From assembly GCA_009377535.1 (NCBI GenBank), contig WHTV01000040.1:1-34765 (forward strand): a DNA stretch of 34,765 nucleotides. The letters are read 5' to 3'. The notes beneath the pieces are model-generated. The model was not told the origin of the DNA. It was given only the letters and a program-made list of their open reading frames with translations, and made no database searches. This document shows, in pieces, positions 26,065 through 34,335 of the stretch; within the stretch, counting starts at the first letter, position 1; each line of letters opens with the position of its first letter. Position numbers and translations under genes: made by a program. Source of the DNA: Kiloniellaceae bacterium. GTDB taxonomy: Bacteria; Pseudomonadota; Alphaproteobacteria; Kiloniellales; Kiloniellaceae.

Positions 26065-26107
26065 AGCGGCGGGGATCGCAGCGTCCAAGGAGCGTCCGCC
26101 GCTGTTG
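26058..26107 (+). terminator. Hairpin covering the stop codon of the Cys-rich gene
   Basis: AGCGGCGG (26065-26072) pairs with CCGCCGCT (26096-26103), extended outward by CAAC/GTTG with the TGA stop codon (26062-26064) bulged out. There is no T-tract, so termination is uncertain. A second short hairpin (GCCCCGC-AATT-GCGGcGGGC, 26115-26133) followed by CTTCTTT lies just downstream and may be the actual terminator. Confidence 0.35.
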
Positions 26108-26230
26108 GCTGCACGCCCCGCAATTGCGGCGGGCGCTCCCCTTCTTTGGCCCATCTCGAGGGCCGCAGTCTCTGCCGGCGGCGGCTTCACGAGGCGAATT
26201 CCCGCGCGGGCTGCCCGCGTGGTATAAGTC

Positions 26231-27676
26231 ATGGTCATGTTGGGCCATAGATCGCCGGGCAACATCCTTCGTCTGCCCCCCCTCACCAAGAGCCTTTCGG
26301 CTAAGCTACTGCTTTTGACGATCGCTTTCGTCATGCTGGCCGAGGTGCTGATTTATGCGCCCTCCATCGGACGCATGCGGGTGGTTTACCTGCAGGAGCG
26401 TCTGGCCGCCGCACATCTGTCGATCCTGGCGCTGGAGGCGACCCCCGACAACATGGTCAGCAAGGAGATGGAGGCCGAACTGCTGCAGCACGTTGGCGCC
26501 TACATGGTCGCACTGACCAAGCCCGGCGCCGGCAAGCTGATGCTGATGGTGGCGACGCCGGAGCACATCGACGCCGCCTATGATCTGCGCGAGGCGAGCT
26601 TCTTCGGCCTCATCCGAGATGCTGTGATGACCCTGCTGGCGCCGGACAACCGCCTACTGCGGATCATCGGCCCCTCGCCGAAGGATGCGGCAATCCTGGT
26701 CGAGGTGGTGATGGACGAGGCGCCGCTGCGCAGCGAGATGTTCGACTACTCCTGGCGCATCCTCAATCTTTCACTGGGGATCTCCATCTTTACCGCCGCC
26801 CTGGTCTATCTCAGCCTGCACCTGCTGATGGTGCGGCCGATGCGCCGCATCACCGAAAGCATGGCTGCCTTCCGCGCCAACCCGGAAGTGGCGGCTGAGG
26901 TGCTGGTGCCCTCGAAGCGCAGCGACGAGATCGGCATCGCCCAGCGCGAGCTGGTGACCATGCAGCAGGGACTGCGCGCGGCGCTCCTGCAGAAGACGCG
27001 CTTGGCCGCTCTCGGCACCGCCGTCACCAAGGTGAACCACGACCTGCGCAATATCCTGGCGACCGCCAGTCTGATCTCCGACCGCCTCGGCAAGAGCGGC
27101 GATCCCGCGGTGCGCTCCATGGCACCCACCCTCGTCGGCGTGATCGACCGCGCCCTGCACCTTTGCGCCCAGACCTTGGAGTTCACCCGCGAGGGGCCGG
27201 TGCAACTCGACGTGCAGGACTTCGATCTGCGTGACCTGCTGACGGAAGTGCGCGAGGCGCTGGCGGAGGTCGGCGCCGGGCGCGCCGGCTGGGTCAACGA
27301 GGTCGACCGCGGCTTCAAGGTCGAGGCCGACCGCGAGCAGCTCTATCGCGTCTTCTTCAACCTTGCCCGCAACGCGCTGGAGGCCGGCGCCGGCGAGCTG
27401 CGCCTGGCGGCCCGGCCGGTGCGCGACTTCCTGGTGATCGATGTGGCGGACAACGGGCCCGGCATGCCGCAGGAGGCCCAGCAAAATATCTTCAAGCCCT
27501 TCGCCGGCTCGGCGCGCGAGGGCGGCACCGGCCTTGGCCTGTCCATCGCCCAGGACATCATGCGCGCCCACGGCGGCGACATCCGCCTGGAGCGCTCCGG
27601 TCCCGAGGGCACGTTGTTCCGCCTTGTGCTGCCGCTGCGCCAGGCCCAGGCGCAGCCCGCCGCCCAGGCGAGTTAG
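26231..27676 (+). CDS. Membrane sensor histidine kinase (orphan)
   Basis: A 481-residue two-component sensor kinase. TM1 (about 24-44) and TM2 (about 178-200) flank a ~130-residue periplasmic sensor domain without a recognised fold. A HAMP-like linker (about 201-250) leads to the dimerisation helix with phospho-acceptor His270 in KVNHDLRNILA. The ATPase domain has its N-box NLARNALEAG, G1 DNGPGMP and G2 GGTGLGLSIAQD. No response regulator gene is adjacent, so its partner is elsewhere. A TATAAG lies 2-8 nt before the ATG at 26231, too close for a normal leader; Met3 (26237) could be a leaderless start. It ends at a strong convergent hairpin shared with rlmI. Confidence 0.9.
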   Translation: MVMLGHRSPGNILRLPPLTKSLSAKLLLLTIAFVMLAEVLIYAPSIGRMRVVYLQERLAAAHLSILALEATPDNMVSKEMEAELLQHVGAYMVALTKPGAGKLMLMVATPEHIDAAYDLREASFFGLIRDAVMTLLAPDNRLLRIIGPSPKDAAILVEVVMDEAPLRSEMFDYSWRILNLSLGISIFTAALVYLSLHLLMVRPMRRITESMAAFRANPEVAAEVLVPSKRSDEIGIAQRELVTMQQGLRAALLQKTRLAALGTAVTKVNHDLRNILATASLISDRLGKSGDPAVRSMAPTLVGVIDRALHLCAQTLEFTREGPVQLDVQDFDLRDLLTEVREALAEVGAGRAGWVNEVDRGFKVEADREQLYRVFFNLARNALEAGAGELRLAARPVRDFLVIDVADNGPGMPQEAQQNIFKPFAGSAREGGTGLGLSIAQDIMRAHGGDIRLERSGPEGTLFRLVLPLRQAQAQPAAQAS

Positions 27677-27678
27677 GG

Positions 27679-27717
27679 CCTTTTTCGGCCGGATTGATCC
27701 AATCTGGTCGGAAAGGG
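27679..27717. terminator. Bidirectional terminator between the histidine kinase gene and rlmI
   Basis: Positions 27679-27695 pair with 27701-27717 across a 5-nt loop over all 17 positions, including four G-T wobbles. The left arm has a five-T run (27681-27685) on the plus strand, which serves as a U-tract for the minus-strand gene; the plus-strand side ends GGGTTC with only a short U-run. It sits between two convergent genes ending 27676 and 27727. Confidence 0.65.
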
Positions 27718-27726
27718 TTCTGGGCC

Positions 27727-28938
27727 TCAGTCCAGCGCCAGGATCTGGACTTTCAGATAGCTGCTTTCCGGCAGCGCCGGGTGCACCGGATGGTCCGGTG
27801 CGGCGCCGGAGGTGCGCAGGATGCGGCCTTCGCGGCCGGCGTCCTGCAGGCCGCGCTTCACCTGATCGGCGAAGCTGGCGAGATCGGCATGGTGCGAGCA
27901 GGAGGCCGCCAGCAGAAAGCCGCCCTCGGCCACCAGGGGCGCTGCCAGGCGCACCATTTTGCGATAGCCCTTGAGGCCCTGCGCCAGGTCCTTTTTTGAT
28001 TTCACGAAGGCCGGCGGATCGACGATGACCAGGCCGTAGCGCTCCCCCGCTTCGCTCTGTCGTTGCAGCTCCTGGAAGACCTCCGCCCTCACAAAGCGGC
28101 AGCGCCCGGCGACGTCGTTGGCCTCGGCGGCCTGCGCGGCGAGGTCGAGCGCGCCCTGCGAACGGTCGAGGGCCGTCACCTCCTTCGCGCCGGCGAGTGC
28201 CGCCTGCACGGTGAAGCCGCCGGCGAAGGCGTAGCAGTCAAGGACGCGGGCCGCCTTGGCGAGCCTGGCGGCCCAGGCGCGGTTGTCGCGCTGGTCGTAG
28301 AACCAGCCGGTCTTCTGGCCGCCTTCCAGGTCGGCGAAGAAGCGCGCGCCGTTTTCCTCCAGGGTCACCGGCCCGTCGAGGCGGCCCTGCACCACGGCGA
28401 CGCATTCTTCGAGCTGTTCCAGGCTGCGCACCGCGCTGTCGTTGCGCAGCACGATGGTTCTCGGCGCGACCACGGCGTTGAGGGCATCGATCAGCTGCGG
28501 CGTCAGGGCTTCCATGCCGGCGGTGTTGACCTGCAGCGTGAGGGCGTCGCCGAAGCGATCGATGACGACGCCCGGCAGGCCATCGGCCTCGGCATGGATC
28601 AGGCGGTAGTAGGGCACGCCGACCAGCCGATCGCGGATCGCCAGCGCGCGTGTCAGTCGTGCGGCGAGGAAGGCCGTGTCGATGGCGACCGATTCGTCGC
28701 GCGTCAGCACACGCGCCGCGATCAACGGATGCCTGTTGAAGAAGGCCGTTGCCTGGTAGCGACCGTGCGCATCGCAGAGGCGCACCAGCCCGCCCGGCGG
28801 CACCTCCTTGGCGGCGGCATCCATCTCTACCTCGTTGGAGTAGACCCAGGGATGGTCGCGGCCCAGCCGCTTCTGGCCGTGCGGCTTCAAGGTGATGGTC
28901 GGCAGATCGACGAAGGCGTTGCGGGAGGTTTGCTTCAT
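27727..28938 (-). CDS. rlmI: 23S rRNA (cytosine(1962)-C(5))-methyltransferase-like protein
   Basis: A 403-residue class I SAM-dependent methyltransferase of the RlmI type (E. coli RlmI is 396). The N-terminal PUA domain (about 13-85; KRLGRDHPWVYSNEV) is followed by a linker domain with LIHAEADGLPGVVIDRFGD. The Rossmann methyltransferase core has VLDCYAFAGGFTVQAALAGA for SAM binding, IVDPPAFVKSK as the substrate-side motif and the catalytic cysteine in AASCSHH. The ATG at 28936-28938 gives the family N-terminus; upstream in-frame codons are not conserved. The family also includes related enzymes, so the exact target base is inferred. Confidence 0.9.
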   Translation of the reverse strand: MKQTSRNAFVDLPTITLKPHGQKRLGRDHPWVYSNEVEMDAAAKEVPPGGLVRLCDAHGRYQATAFFNRHPLIAARVLTRDESVAIDTAFLAARLTRALAIRDRLVGVPYYRLIHAEADGLPGVVIDRFGDALTLQVNTAGMEALTPQLIDALNAVVAPRTIVLRNDSAVRSLEQLEECVAVVQGRLDGPVTLEENGARFFADLEGGQKTGWFYDQRDNRAWAARLAKAARVLDCYAFAGGFTVQAALAGAKEVTALDRSQGALDLAAQAAEANDVAGRCRFVRAEVFQELQRQSEAGERYGLVIVDPPAFVKSKKDLAQGLKGYRKMVRLAAPLVAEGGFLLAASCSHHADLASFADQVKRGLQDAGREGRILRTSGAAPDHPVHPALPESSYLKVQILALD

Positions 28939-28997
28939 TGCCGCGCAGTCTAAAGCGCGAGCACGCGACTGCAAGGCCCCCCTCGGCCCCTCGCCGG

Positions 28998-30692
28998 CTA
29001 CTCGCCGAGTGCCACGCCCTCGCGGCGCGGATCGGCGCCGCCCTCCAGGCCCCCGGCGATGCGGCGGATGCCGTGCAGGCCGCTGGTCATCTCCCTCACG
29101 TTGACTTCCTGCCCCAGGGCTTCCAGGGCGGCCTTGGCGCTTTCGACGGCGGTGCCGGCTTCCAGGTCCGTGGCGCCGTTGCGGTTCGCGAAGTTCGGCA
29201 GGGCGACGGCGGCCTGCATCGAGAGATTCCAGTCGAGCACCGCGATGATGGCCTTGGCGGTGTAGCCGATGATGCGGCTGCCGCCCGGCGAGCCGATAGC
29301 CATGACGAAGCGCCCCTCGCGGTCGAGCACCAGGGTCGGCGACATGGAGCTGCGCGGCCGCTTGCCCGGCTGGACGCGGTTGGCGACCGCCCGCCCGTCA
29401 GCGCTGGGGCTGAAGGAGAAGTCTGTTAGCTCGTTGTTCAGCAGAAAGCCGCGGGCCATGAGGTGGGAGCCGAACGCGCCCTCGATGGAGGCCGTCATGG
29501 AGACCGCGTTGCCTTCAGCGTCGACCACCGAGAGGTGGGAGGTCGAGGGGGGATCGAGCTGCTTCGGGCTCAGCGCCTGCGCGCTCGCCAGCCCCGGGCT
29601 CGCCTCGCCCATGCTGGCGGCCGGATCGATGAGGCGCGAGCGCGCGGCGAGGTAGGCGGGGTCGAGCAGCTCGGCCAGCGGCACCGCCACGAAGTCGCTA
29701 TCGGCGAGGAAGCGGCTGCGGTCGGCAAAGGCGAGGCGGCTAGCCTCGGCGACCAGATGGATCGCCTCCGGCGAGGCCGGCGGCAGGGCGGCGAGATCGA
29801 AGGGCTCCAGCAACTTCAGAATCTGCAGCACGGCGACCCCGCCGGAGGTCGGCGGCGGCATGCCACAGACGGTCCACTGGCGGTAGGGCAGGCAGAGGGC
29901 CTCGCGGCGTTTGGCCCGATAGCTCCGCAGGTCGACGTAGCTGAGGTATCCCGGATTGTCGCTGGCGCCGCGGACCGCGGTGGCGATGTCAACGGCGACA
30001 GGGCCCTTGTAAAAGGCATCGGCGCCGCCCTCGGCCACGGCGCGCAGGGTGTCCGCGTAAGCTTGGTTTTTCAGCAGCGTGCCGACCGGCAAGGGGTTGC
30101 CGGCGGCGTCGTGGAAGTAGGCGGCGGTCGCCGGGTAGCGTTTCAGATGGTCATCGCCAGCGATCAGCGCGTGGAGGCGCGGCGACACTGCGAAGCCGTT
30201 TTCGGCGAGGCGGATGGCCGGCTGAAACAGCGTCGCCCAGGGCAGCCGGCCGTGCTCGTTGTGGGCCAGCTCCAGCATGCGCAGCAGGCCGGGCGTGCCG
30301 ACCGAACGGCCGCCGATCACGGCGTCCCAGAACGACATCGGCTGGCCCTCGTCAGTGAGGAAGAGCGTTTCGGAGGCGCTGCCGGGCGCGGTCTCGCGGC
30401 CGTCGTAGGCGGCCACGGCGCGGCTCTTGGCATCGTAGTTCAACAGGAAGGCGCCGCCGCCGAGCCCGGAAGACTGCGGCTCCACCAGGCCGAGCACGAG
30501 TGCGGTGGCGATGGCCGCATCGACCGCGGAGCCGCGCTGGCGCAGCATCACCATGCCGGCCTCGGCCGCCAGCGGATTGGCGGCGGCTACCATGTGGCGC
30601 GGCGGGGTAGAGGTTTCTGCGGTAGTCGCCGCACAGGCAGCGAGCAGTCCGGCCGCCAGTACCACGGCCGCGAGTCGGATCGGATTTGCCAC
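28998..30692 (-). CDS. ggt: Gamma-glutamyltransferase, lipoprotein type
   Basis: A 564-residue gamma-glutamyltranspeptidase, which cleaves glutathione and other gamma-glutamyl compounds after self-processing into two subunits. The N-terminus has a lipobox (LLAAC, Cys20), so it should be lipid-anchored in the periplasm rather than simply secreted. The large subunit contains SSGLGGGAFLL and DGRETAP with the substrate-binding Arg. Self-cleavage is expected just before Thr384 in PPSTSHLSVVDAEGNAVS, and GSPGGSRII is the oxyanion/Gly motif of the small subunit. The start is GTG at 30692 after GAGGGAG. rlmI starts 59 bp downstream of its stop. Confidence 0.93.
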   Translation of the reverse strand: MANPIRLAAVVLAAGLLAACAATTAETSTPPRHMVAAANPLAAEAGMVMLRQRGSAVDAAIATALVLGLVEPQSSGLGGGAFLLNYDAKSRAVAAYDGRETAPGSASETLFLTDEGQPMSFWDAVIGGRSVGTPGLLRMLELAHNEHGRLPWATLFQPAIRLAENGFAVSPRLHALIAGDDHLKRYPATAAYFHDAAGNPLPVGTLLKNQAYADTLRAVAEGGADAFYKGPVAVDIATAVRGASDNPGYLSYVDLRSYRAKRREALCLPYRQWTVCGMPPPTSGGVAVLQILKLLEPFDLAALPPASPEAIHLVAEASRLAFADRSRFLADSDFVAVPLAELLDPAYLAARSRLIDPAASMGEASPGLASAQALSPKQLDPPSTSHLSVVDAEGNAVSMTASIEGAFGSHLMARGFLLNNELTDFSFSPSADGRAVANRVQPGKRPRSSMSPTLVLDREGRFVMAIGSPGGSRIIGYTAKAIIAVLDWNLSMQAAVALPNFANRNGATDLEAGTAVESAKAALEALGQEVNVREMTSGLHGIRRIAGGLEGGADPRREGVALGE

Positions 30693-30780
30693 GGGGGGTC
30701 TCCCTCAAGCGAGCGTCGTGAGGGCACCATCATCGACCGCCGCCGACGGCCTGGCCAGGGGCAGATTTGCGGAAAGGGTT

Positions 30781-30978
30781 CTAGCCCGGACGTCTTGACG
30801 CGACCCGAAGGGCGGGGCGCATTTGCCGACAGGCGGCGTCAAGCTTGTCCTCGGGCTGCGCTTCGCGCAGACCCGGGGGCCGCTCGACCGTATTGCCGAT
30901 ACGCTCTTCGCGTCTTTCCTGGCCTGTCGGCAAATGCGCCTCCGTGACGTCCACCATAGTTTGAGAAATCCGGGCTAG
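30781..30978. repeat. Nested inverted-repeat element (MITE-like), ~198 bp
   Basis: The outer ends CTAGCCCGGA (30781-30790) and TCCGGGCTAG (30969-30978) are perfect 10-bp inverted repeats. Inside, a perfect 19-bp inverted repeat pairs 30816-30834 with 30922-30940, and GGACGTC also occurs in both arms. The centre adds hairpins CTGCGC-TTC-GCGCAG and ACGC-TCTTC-GCGT. There is no reading frame. The structure is that of a non-autonomous transposable or interspersed palindromic element. The right end contains the TAG stop of the GNAT-like gene (30975-30977). Confidence 0.75.
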
Positions 30979-31445
30979 GCGACCGTCGAGATCAGCTTGC
31001 ACATATTCAGGCCCTCCAGGTGATGGCCGCGTTCGTAGAGGACCTTGGACAGCCAGCCGTCGTCTCCCTGCTGACCGGAGGAGGCGACGTTGGTGTGGAC
31101 CGCCGTGCAGCCGTGGCGGCGGGCGATCTTCTCCAGCCCGTTCTCCAGGGCACGGGCGATATTGGCCTGGTCGACAATGTCGTGCGCGCAGAAAGGATCG
31201 GCGCAAAGGACGCGGCCGTGGAGCAGGTTGTCAGAAAGCCGGAAGGCGGCGACGCCGACAATGCAGTCCTGTTCGTTTCCGACAAGCAGGATTCCGGTCC
31301 CAGGCTCAGACCCGGCGGCAACCCGCTGTCGCGCAAAGCGCCGCCAGCCCTCGAGTTTCGCCGACGGGCAGGCCGTCCGGATCAGCGGAAAAGCCCGGTC
31401 CACCTCTTTGGGCAACAGCAGTCTCACATTGAGTTTTCGCACCAA
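30975..31445 (-). CDS. GNAT-like N-acetyltransferase domain protein
   Basis: A ~156-residue protein with the outline of a GCN5-related acetyltransferase. It has a start helix (PKEVDRAFPLIRTA), a central strand pair (GILLVGNEQDCIVGVAAFRL), a helix following the acyl-CoA region (VDQANIARALENGLEKIARRHGC) and a C-terminal YERGHHLEGLNMCKLI segment. The canonical Q/RxxGxG/A pyrophosphate loop is not obvious, so activity is uncertain. TTG at 31443-31445 (or GTG at 31440-31442) was chosen because of GAGG upstream and loss of family-like sequence before it; the frame itself runs on into the divergent regulator. The gene ends in the right arm of the palindromic element. Its promoter region shares an FNR-type box with the divergent fnr-like gene. 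Confidence 0.6.
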   Translation of the reverse strand: MVRKLNVRLLLPKEVDRAFPLIRTACPSAKLEGWRRFARQRVAAGSEPGTGILLVGNEQDCIVGVAAFRLSDNLLHGRVLCADPFCAHDIVDQANIARALENGLEKIARRHGCTAVHTNVASSGQQGDDGWLSKVLYERGHHLEGLNMCKLISTVA

Positions 31446-31532
31446 AAGAGTAACCTCGGCCCGCTCGGAGTAGCGCAACAGACATGTTTTTTCGCCTGTT
31501 GCGAGAGTGCCGCGGCGGGCCGGGCGATGTCC

Positions 31533-31546
31533 TTGATCCACGTCAA
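31533..31546. promoter_or_regulatory. FNR/FixK-type binding site
   Basis: TTGATCCACGTCAA matches the FNR/FixK consensus TTGAT-N4-ATCAA at 9 of 10 half-site bases. It is placed between the divergent GNAT-like gene and the FNR-type regulator, 61 bp before the regulator ATG and 88 bp before the GNAT start. It probably mediates oxygen-dependent autoregulation, control of the GNAT gene, or both. No clear -10 at the activating distance was found on either side. Confidence 0.7.
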
Positions 31547-31606
31547 GAGAGCCGGGCAGGTCCATTGGGCAGTGGGGACAAAAGGGACGCTCGGAGTACT
31601 CGTAAA

Positions 31607-32359
31607 ATGGCGGTGTTCGATTACGAACAGGTGAGCAAGCTGGCGCCGGCGGTGGCGCGCGAACAGAGGGATCGGTCTCCTTGCTCCGCCTGCTCCGTGC
31701 GAGGCATGACGATCTGCGCGCCGCTGGATTCGCAGGAGCTGACACAAATTTCGGCGATCATGAGCTCTGTCGAACTGGGGGCCGGAGCGCCGCTGTTCGA
31801 CGAGGGCGAGCAGGCCGGCAACGTCTTCAACGTCACCTCCGGCACGATCAAGGTTTACAAACTGCTGCCCGATGGCCGCCGCCAGGTCACCGGCTTTCTC
31901 TTTCCCGGCGACTTCCTCGGTCTCGCCCGTCAGGAAACCTACGCCTTCAGCGCTGAAGCGGTGACGCTCAGCTTGCTGTGCCGCTTTCCGCGCCACAAGC
32001 TGGAAGCCCTCATGCAGCGTCTACCGAAGATCGAGCAGCGGCTACTCAGCATCGCCAGCAACGAACTGGTTGCGGCGCAGGAGCAAATGCTGCTGCTCGG
32101 CCGCAAGACGGCGCGGGAGAAGACTGCTTCTTTCCTGCTCATGCTGTCGAAGCGCTCACGTCAGCGTGGCCAGGCGGGCGATCCCGTGACCGTGCCGATG
32201 AGCCGCACCGACATCGGCGACTACCTGGGCCTGACCACCGAAACGGTCAGCCGCACCTTCACCCAGCTGAAGCAGGAGGGCACCATCAAGTTGCTGCCCA
32301 ACCATCAGGTGAGCCTGGCCCGGCGCGATGTGTTGGAGGAGATCGCCGGCGGCTTCTGA
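31607..32359 (+). CDS. Crp/Fnr family regulator with Fe-S cysteine set (FnrL/FixK-like)
   Basis: A 250-residue oxygen-sensing regulator. N-terminal Cys26, Cys29 and Cys37 (CSACSVRGMTIC, C-x2-C-x7-C), together with Cys125, are positioned like the four ligands of the [4Fe-4S] cluster in FNR. The x7 spacing is the FnrL/alphaproteobacterial form. The cyclic-nucleotide-type beta-roll covers about 40-130, the dimer helix about 131-165, and the winged helix-turn-helix 195-228. The recognition helix carries Glu212, Ser215 and Arg216 (ETVSR), which predicts TTGAT half-site recognition and agrees with the box upstream of its own gene. The ATG at 31607 follows GGAG; an in-frame extension upstream covers the FNR box and was rejected. 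Confidence 0.92.
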   Translation: MAVFDYEQVSKLAPAVAREQRDRSPCSACSVRGMTICAPLDSQELTQISAIMSSVELGAGAPLFDEGEQAGNVFNVTSGTIKVYKLLPDGRRQVTGFLFPGDFLGLARQETYAFSAEAVTLSLLCRFPRHKLEALMQRLPKIEQRLLSIASNELVAAQEQMLLLGRKTAREKTASFLLMLSKRSRQRGQAGDPVTVPMSRTDIGDYLGLTTETVSRTFTQLKQEGTIKLLPNHQVSLARRDVLEEIAGGF

Positions 32360-32409
32360 GGCCGCGGCCTCGGCCCTCTCCGTTCAGAATCCCTGCCGGA
32401 TTGGGGGCA

Positions 32410-32892
32410 TCAGGGGCGCGGGGTCTGGATGATCGGCGGCACCGACTGCAGCGCCGTATCCCAGGGAAACAGGATCCAGGTATCCTGGCTCACTTCCGTG
32501 ACGAAGCTGTCGACCAGCGGACGGCCCGACGGCTTGGCGTAGACCGTGGCAAAATGCGCCTTGGGCATCAGCTCACGCACCTTGCGGGCGGTCTTGCCGG
32601 TATCCACCAAGTCGTCGATCAGCAGCCAGCCTTCGCTGTCGTGCTCGACCGACTTCAACACTTCCATCTCCCCCTGGGTATTGTCGTCGCGGTAGCTGAC
32701 GATGCAGACGGTATCGATGAGGCGCACGTCGAGCTCGCGGGCGATCACCGCCGCCGGCACCAGGCCGCCGCGGGTGATCGCAGCGATGCCCTTGAAGGGC
32801 CCGAGGGCCACCAGCCGCCAGGCCAGGGCGCGGGAGTCGCGATGCAACTGGTCCCAGGAGACCGGAAAGGTTTTCTGTTCGGCGGTAAGCAT
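32410..32892 (-). CDS. gpt: Xanthine-guanine phosphoribosyltransferase
   Basis: A 160-residue purine salvage enzyme that joins xanthine or guanine to PRPP. The PRPP-binding loop [12 protein letters not shown] is at 90-101. ITRGGLVPA (39-47) supplies the early PPi loop, and WILFPWD near the C-terminus is the base-binding segment typical of Gpt. The ATG at 32890-32892 was used. It ends 50 bp from the convergent regulator gene. A hairpin between CGGACGCC and GGCGTCCG lies in the otherwise empty 228 bp upstream. Confidence 0.93.
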   Translation of the reverse strand: MLTAEQKTFPVSWDQLHRDSRALAWRLVALGPFKGIAAITRGGLVPAAVIARELDVRLIDTVCIVSYRDDNTQGEMEVLKSVEHDSEGWLLIDDLVDTGKTARKVRELMPKAHFATVYAKPSGRPLVDSFVTEVSQDTWILFPWDTALQSVPPIIQTPRP

Positions 32893-33062
32893 GACGGCTG
32901 CTCAAATCCCCTAATATCCTGCACGGGGGCGGCTCCCCGGCGATTCGAATGGGGCCGATTAAAGCGGAACTCGCAGCCGAGGTCTAAGGTGTTTTGGCGG
33001 CGGACGCCTTCGGACAGGCTCCAGAGCGAAAGCGGCGTCCGACCAGCCCTCTTAGAATGCAA

Positions 33063-33095
33063 TCAGGCCGGTCCCCTCAACGGGAACCGGCCTGA
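33063..33095 (-). terminator. Terminator hairpin after the OmpA-like lipoprotein gene
   Basis: TCAGGCCGGT (33063-33072) pairs with ACCGGCCTGA (33086-33095) as a perfect 10-bp stem, continued inward by CCC/GGG next to one mismatch. It lies 26 bp after the stop on the minus strand. It is followed by a poor T-tract (ATTGCATTC). Confidence 0.5.
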
Positions 33096-33120
33096 AGAGC
33101 CTCGGGAATCGGCGTTTGCC

Positions 33121-34290
33121 CTAGCGGACGTAGACGTGCACCTCGTTGACCTGGGTCTGCGGGCTGGAGGTGGCGGAGAGGGTCATGCGATCGGCCGGCA
33201 GTCCCATGCTGGTCAGGGTGCGCAGCACGGTCTCAGCATTGCGGCGCGAGCGATTCGTATTGAGCGCCACGCGTGCCGAGTCGCCGCCGGCCGGAGCCAC
33301 CGCGACGATGTCGAAGGCGGCGTTGGGGCGGCGCTCCAGGGCGGCGCCCACCACGGTGAACAGCGCCTGCTCGTACTGCACGTTGTCGCGGTCGAAGCGG
33401 ATCACCGCGAGGGGCTGGCGCTGCCCGACGGCGCTGGCGGCACCGCCGGCCGGGGCCGGGGCGGGCACGCCGTAGGCCCGGTTGGCCAAGCTGCCGCCGA
33501 TGTATTCGCCGTTGTCGATGGCAACCTGCATGGCGGTCAGATTGAGGCGCTCGTTGGCGAAGTAGTTCTGGGTGCGGGCGATATCGTCGGTCAGCTCGTT
33601 CAGCAGGCGATCGATCACCACCACCGTCTTGTTGACCTCGTCCTCGAGCACGGCCAGCTGGCGGTGGTCTTCTTCCACGGCGCCGCGCAGTTCGAAAGTG
33701 GTGTTGGTCGATTCGAGCAGGAAGGCTGACAGCGACGCGGTGCCGGAAACCTCGCTGGCCAGGGTGTTCAGCGCGGCGATGCTGGCGCCGACCTGCTGCA
33801 GTTCGGACTGCGCCTGGTTCCATTGAGCCACCAGCTCAGGATTGCCGCGGGTGGTGCCAACCTGCAGGCGGGCGTTCATCGCCGCCTTCAAGGAGTGGTA
33901 GTTGCCGGCGAACTGGCGTGCAGAGATGCGCAGGCTCTGCAGGTGGTCGTTCTCGTCGGAGAGCTCCTGCTGCAGCCGCAGCAGGTCGCTGCGCAGCGAT
34001 TCGATCTTCTGGCCGACCACCGTGCCGGTCGGCTGCATGCTGCTGACTTGCGGCGGCTCGAAGACCGTGGTGCCCAGGATCTCCGGCACAGGCGCGGCGG
34101 GGGCGGCCGCAGACGAGGCCGGCGCTGCAGCGTCGGTTTGGGTGGCCGCGGAAGTCTCGGCCTGCGGCGCCGTCTGGCTGCCGGTCGTGGGCGCTTGGTC
34201 CTTTGGCGGCACGGTACAACCAGCCGCGATCAAAAGCGCGCCGATGACGACTGCGGTCCGGCGGATAGGCAACGATTGTCTGCTCGACAT
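33121..34290 (-). CDS. OmpA-like domain lipoprotein with central coiled coil
   Basis: A 389-residue predicted lipoprotein. The lipobox LIAAGC places the lipidated cysteine at 25. An Ala/Pro/Gln/Thr-rich linker (26-70) precedes a long helical, partly coiled-coil region (about 85-250; KIESLRSDLLRLQQELSDEN). The C-terminal ~100 residues (LAVIRFDRDNVQYEQAL, then NRSRRNAETVLRTLTSMGLPADRM) have the OmpA/MotB peptidoglycan-binding pattern, although the usual Asp/Arg pair context is degenerate. It would tether outer or inner membrane to the wall. It is not Pal, which is much shorter and lacks the coiled coil. A specific function is unknown. Confidence 0.75.
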   Translation of the reverse strand: MSSRQSLPIRRTAVVIGALLIAAGCTVPPKDQAPTTGSQTAPQAETSAATQTDAAAPASSAAAPAAPVPEILGTTVFEPPQVSSMQPTGTVVGQKIESLRSDLLRLQQELSDENDHLQSLRISARQFAGNYHSLKAAMNARLQVGTTRGNPELVAQWNQAQSELQQVGASIAALNTLASEVSGTASLSAFLLESTNTTFELRGAVEEDHRQLAVLEDEVNKTVVVIDRLLNELTDDIARTQNYFANERLNLTAMQVAIDNGEYIGGSLANRAYGVPAPAPAGGAASAVGQRQPLAVIRFDRDNVQYEQALFTVVGAALERRPNAAFDIVAVAPAGGDSARVALNTNRSRRNAETVLRTLTSMGLPADRMTLSATSSPQTQVNEVHVYVR

Positions 34291-34335
34291 AGAGATTTCC
34301 GTACAGATTTCCAGGACAGCCTTGGCTGATAAGCC

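Noticed and set aside
26223..26237. TATAAG just before the histidine kinase start as a leaderless promoter
   Set aside because: No -35-like hexamer is found at the right distance; kept only as a remark in the gene entry.
25675..26334. Minus-strand frame with [14 protein letters not shown] repeats
   Set aside because: The repeats are the reverse complement of the NPC repeat codons; the plus-strand gene has the ribosome site and signal peptide.
32745..33062. 105-codon minus-strand frame upstream of gpt
   Set aside because: It overlaps gpt in another frame, and its upstream half shows no ribosome site or recognisable domain.
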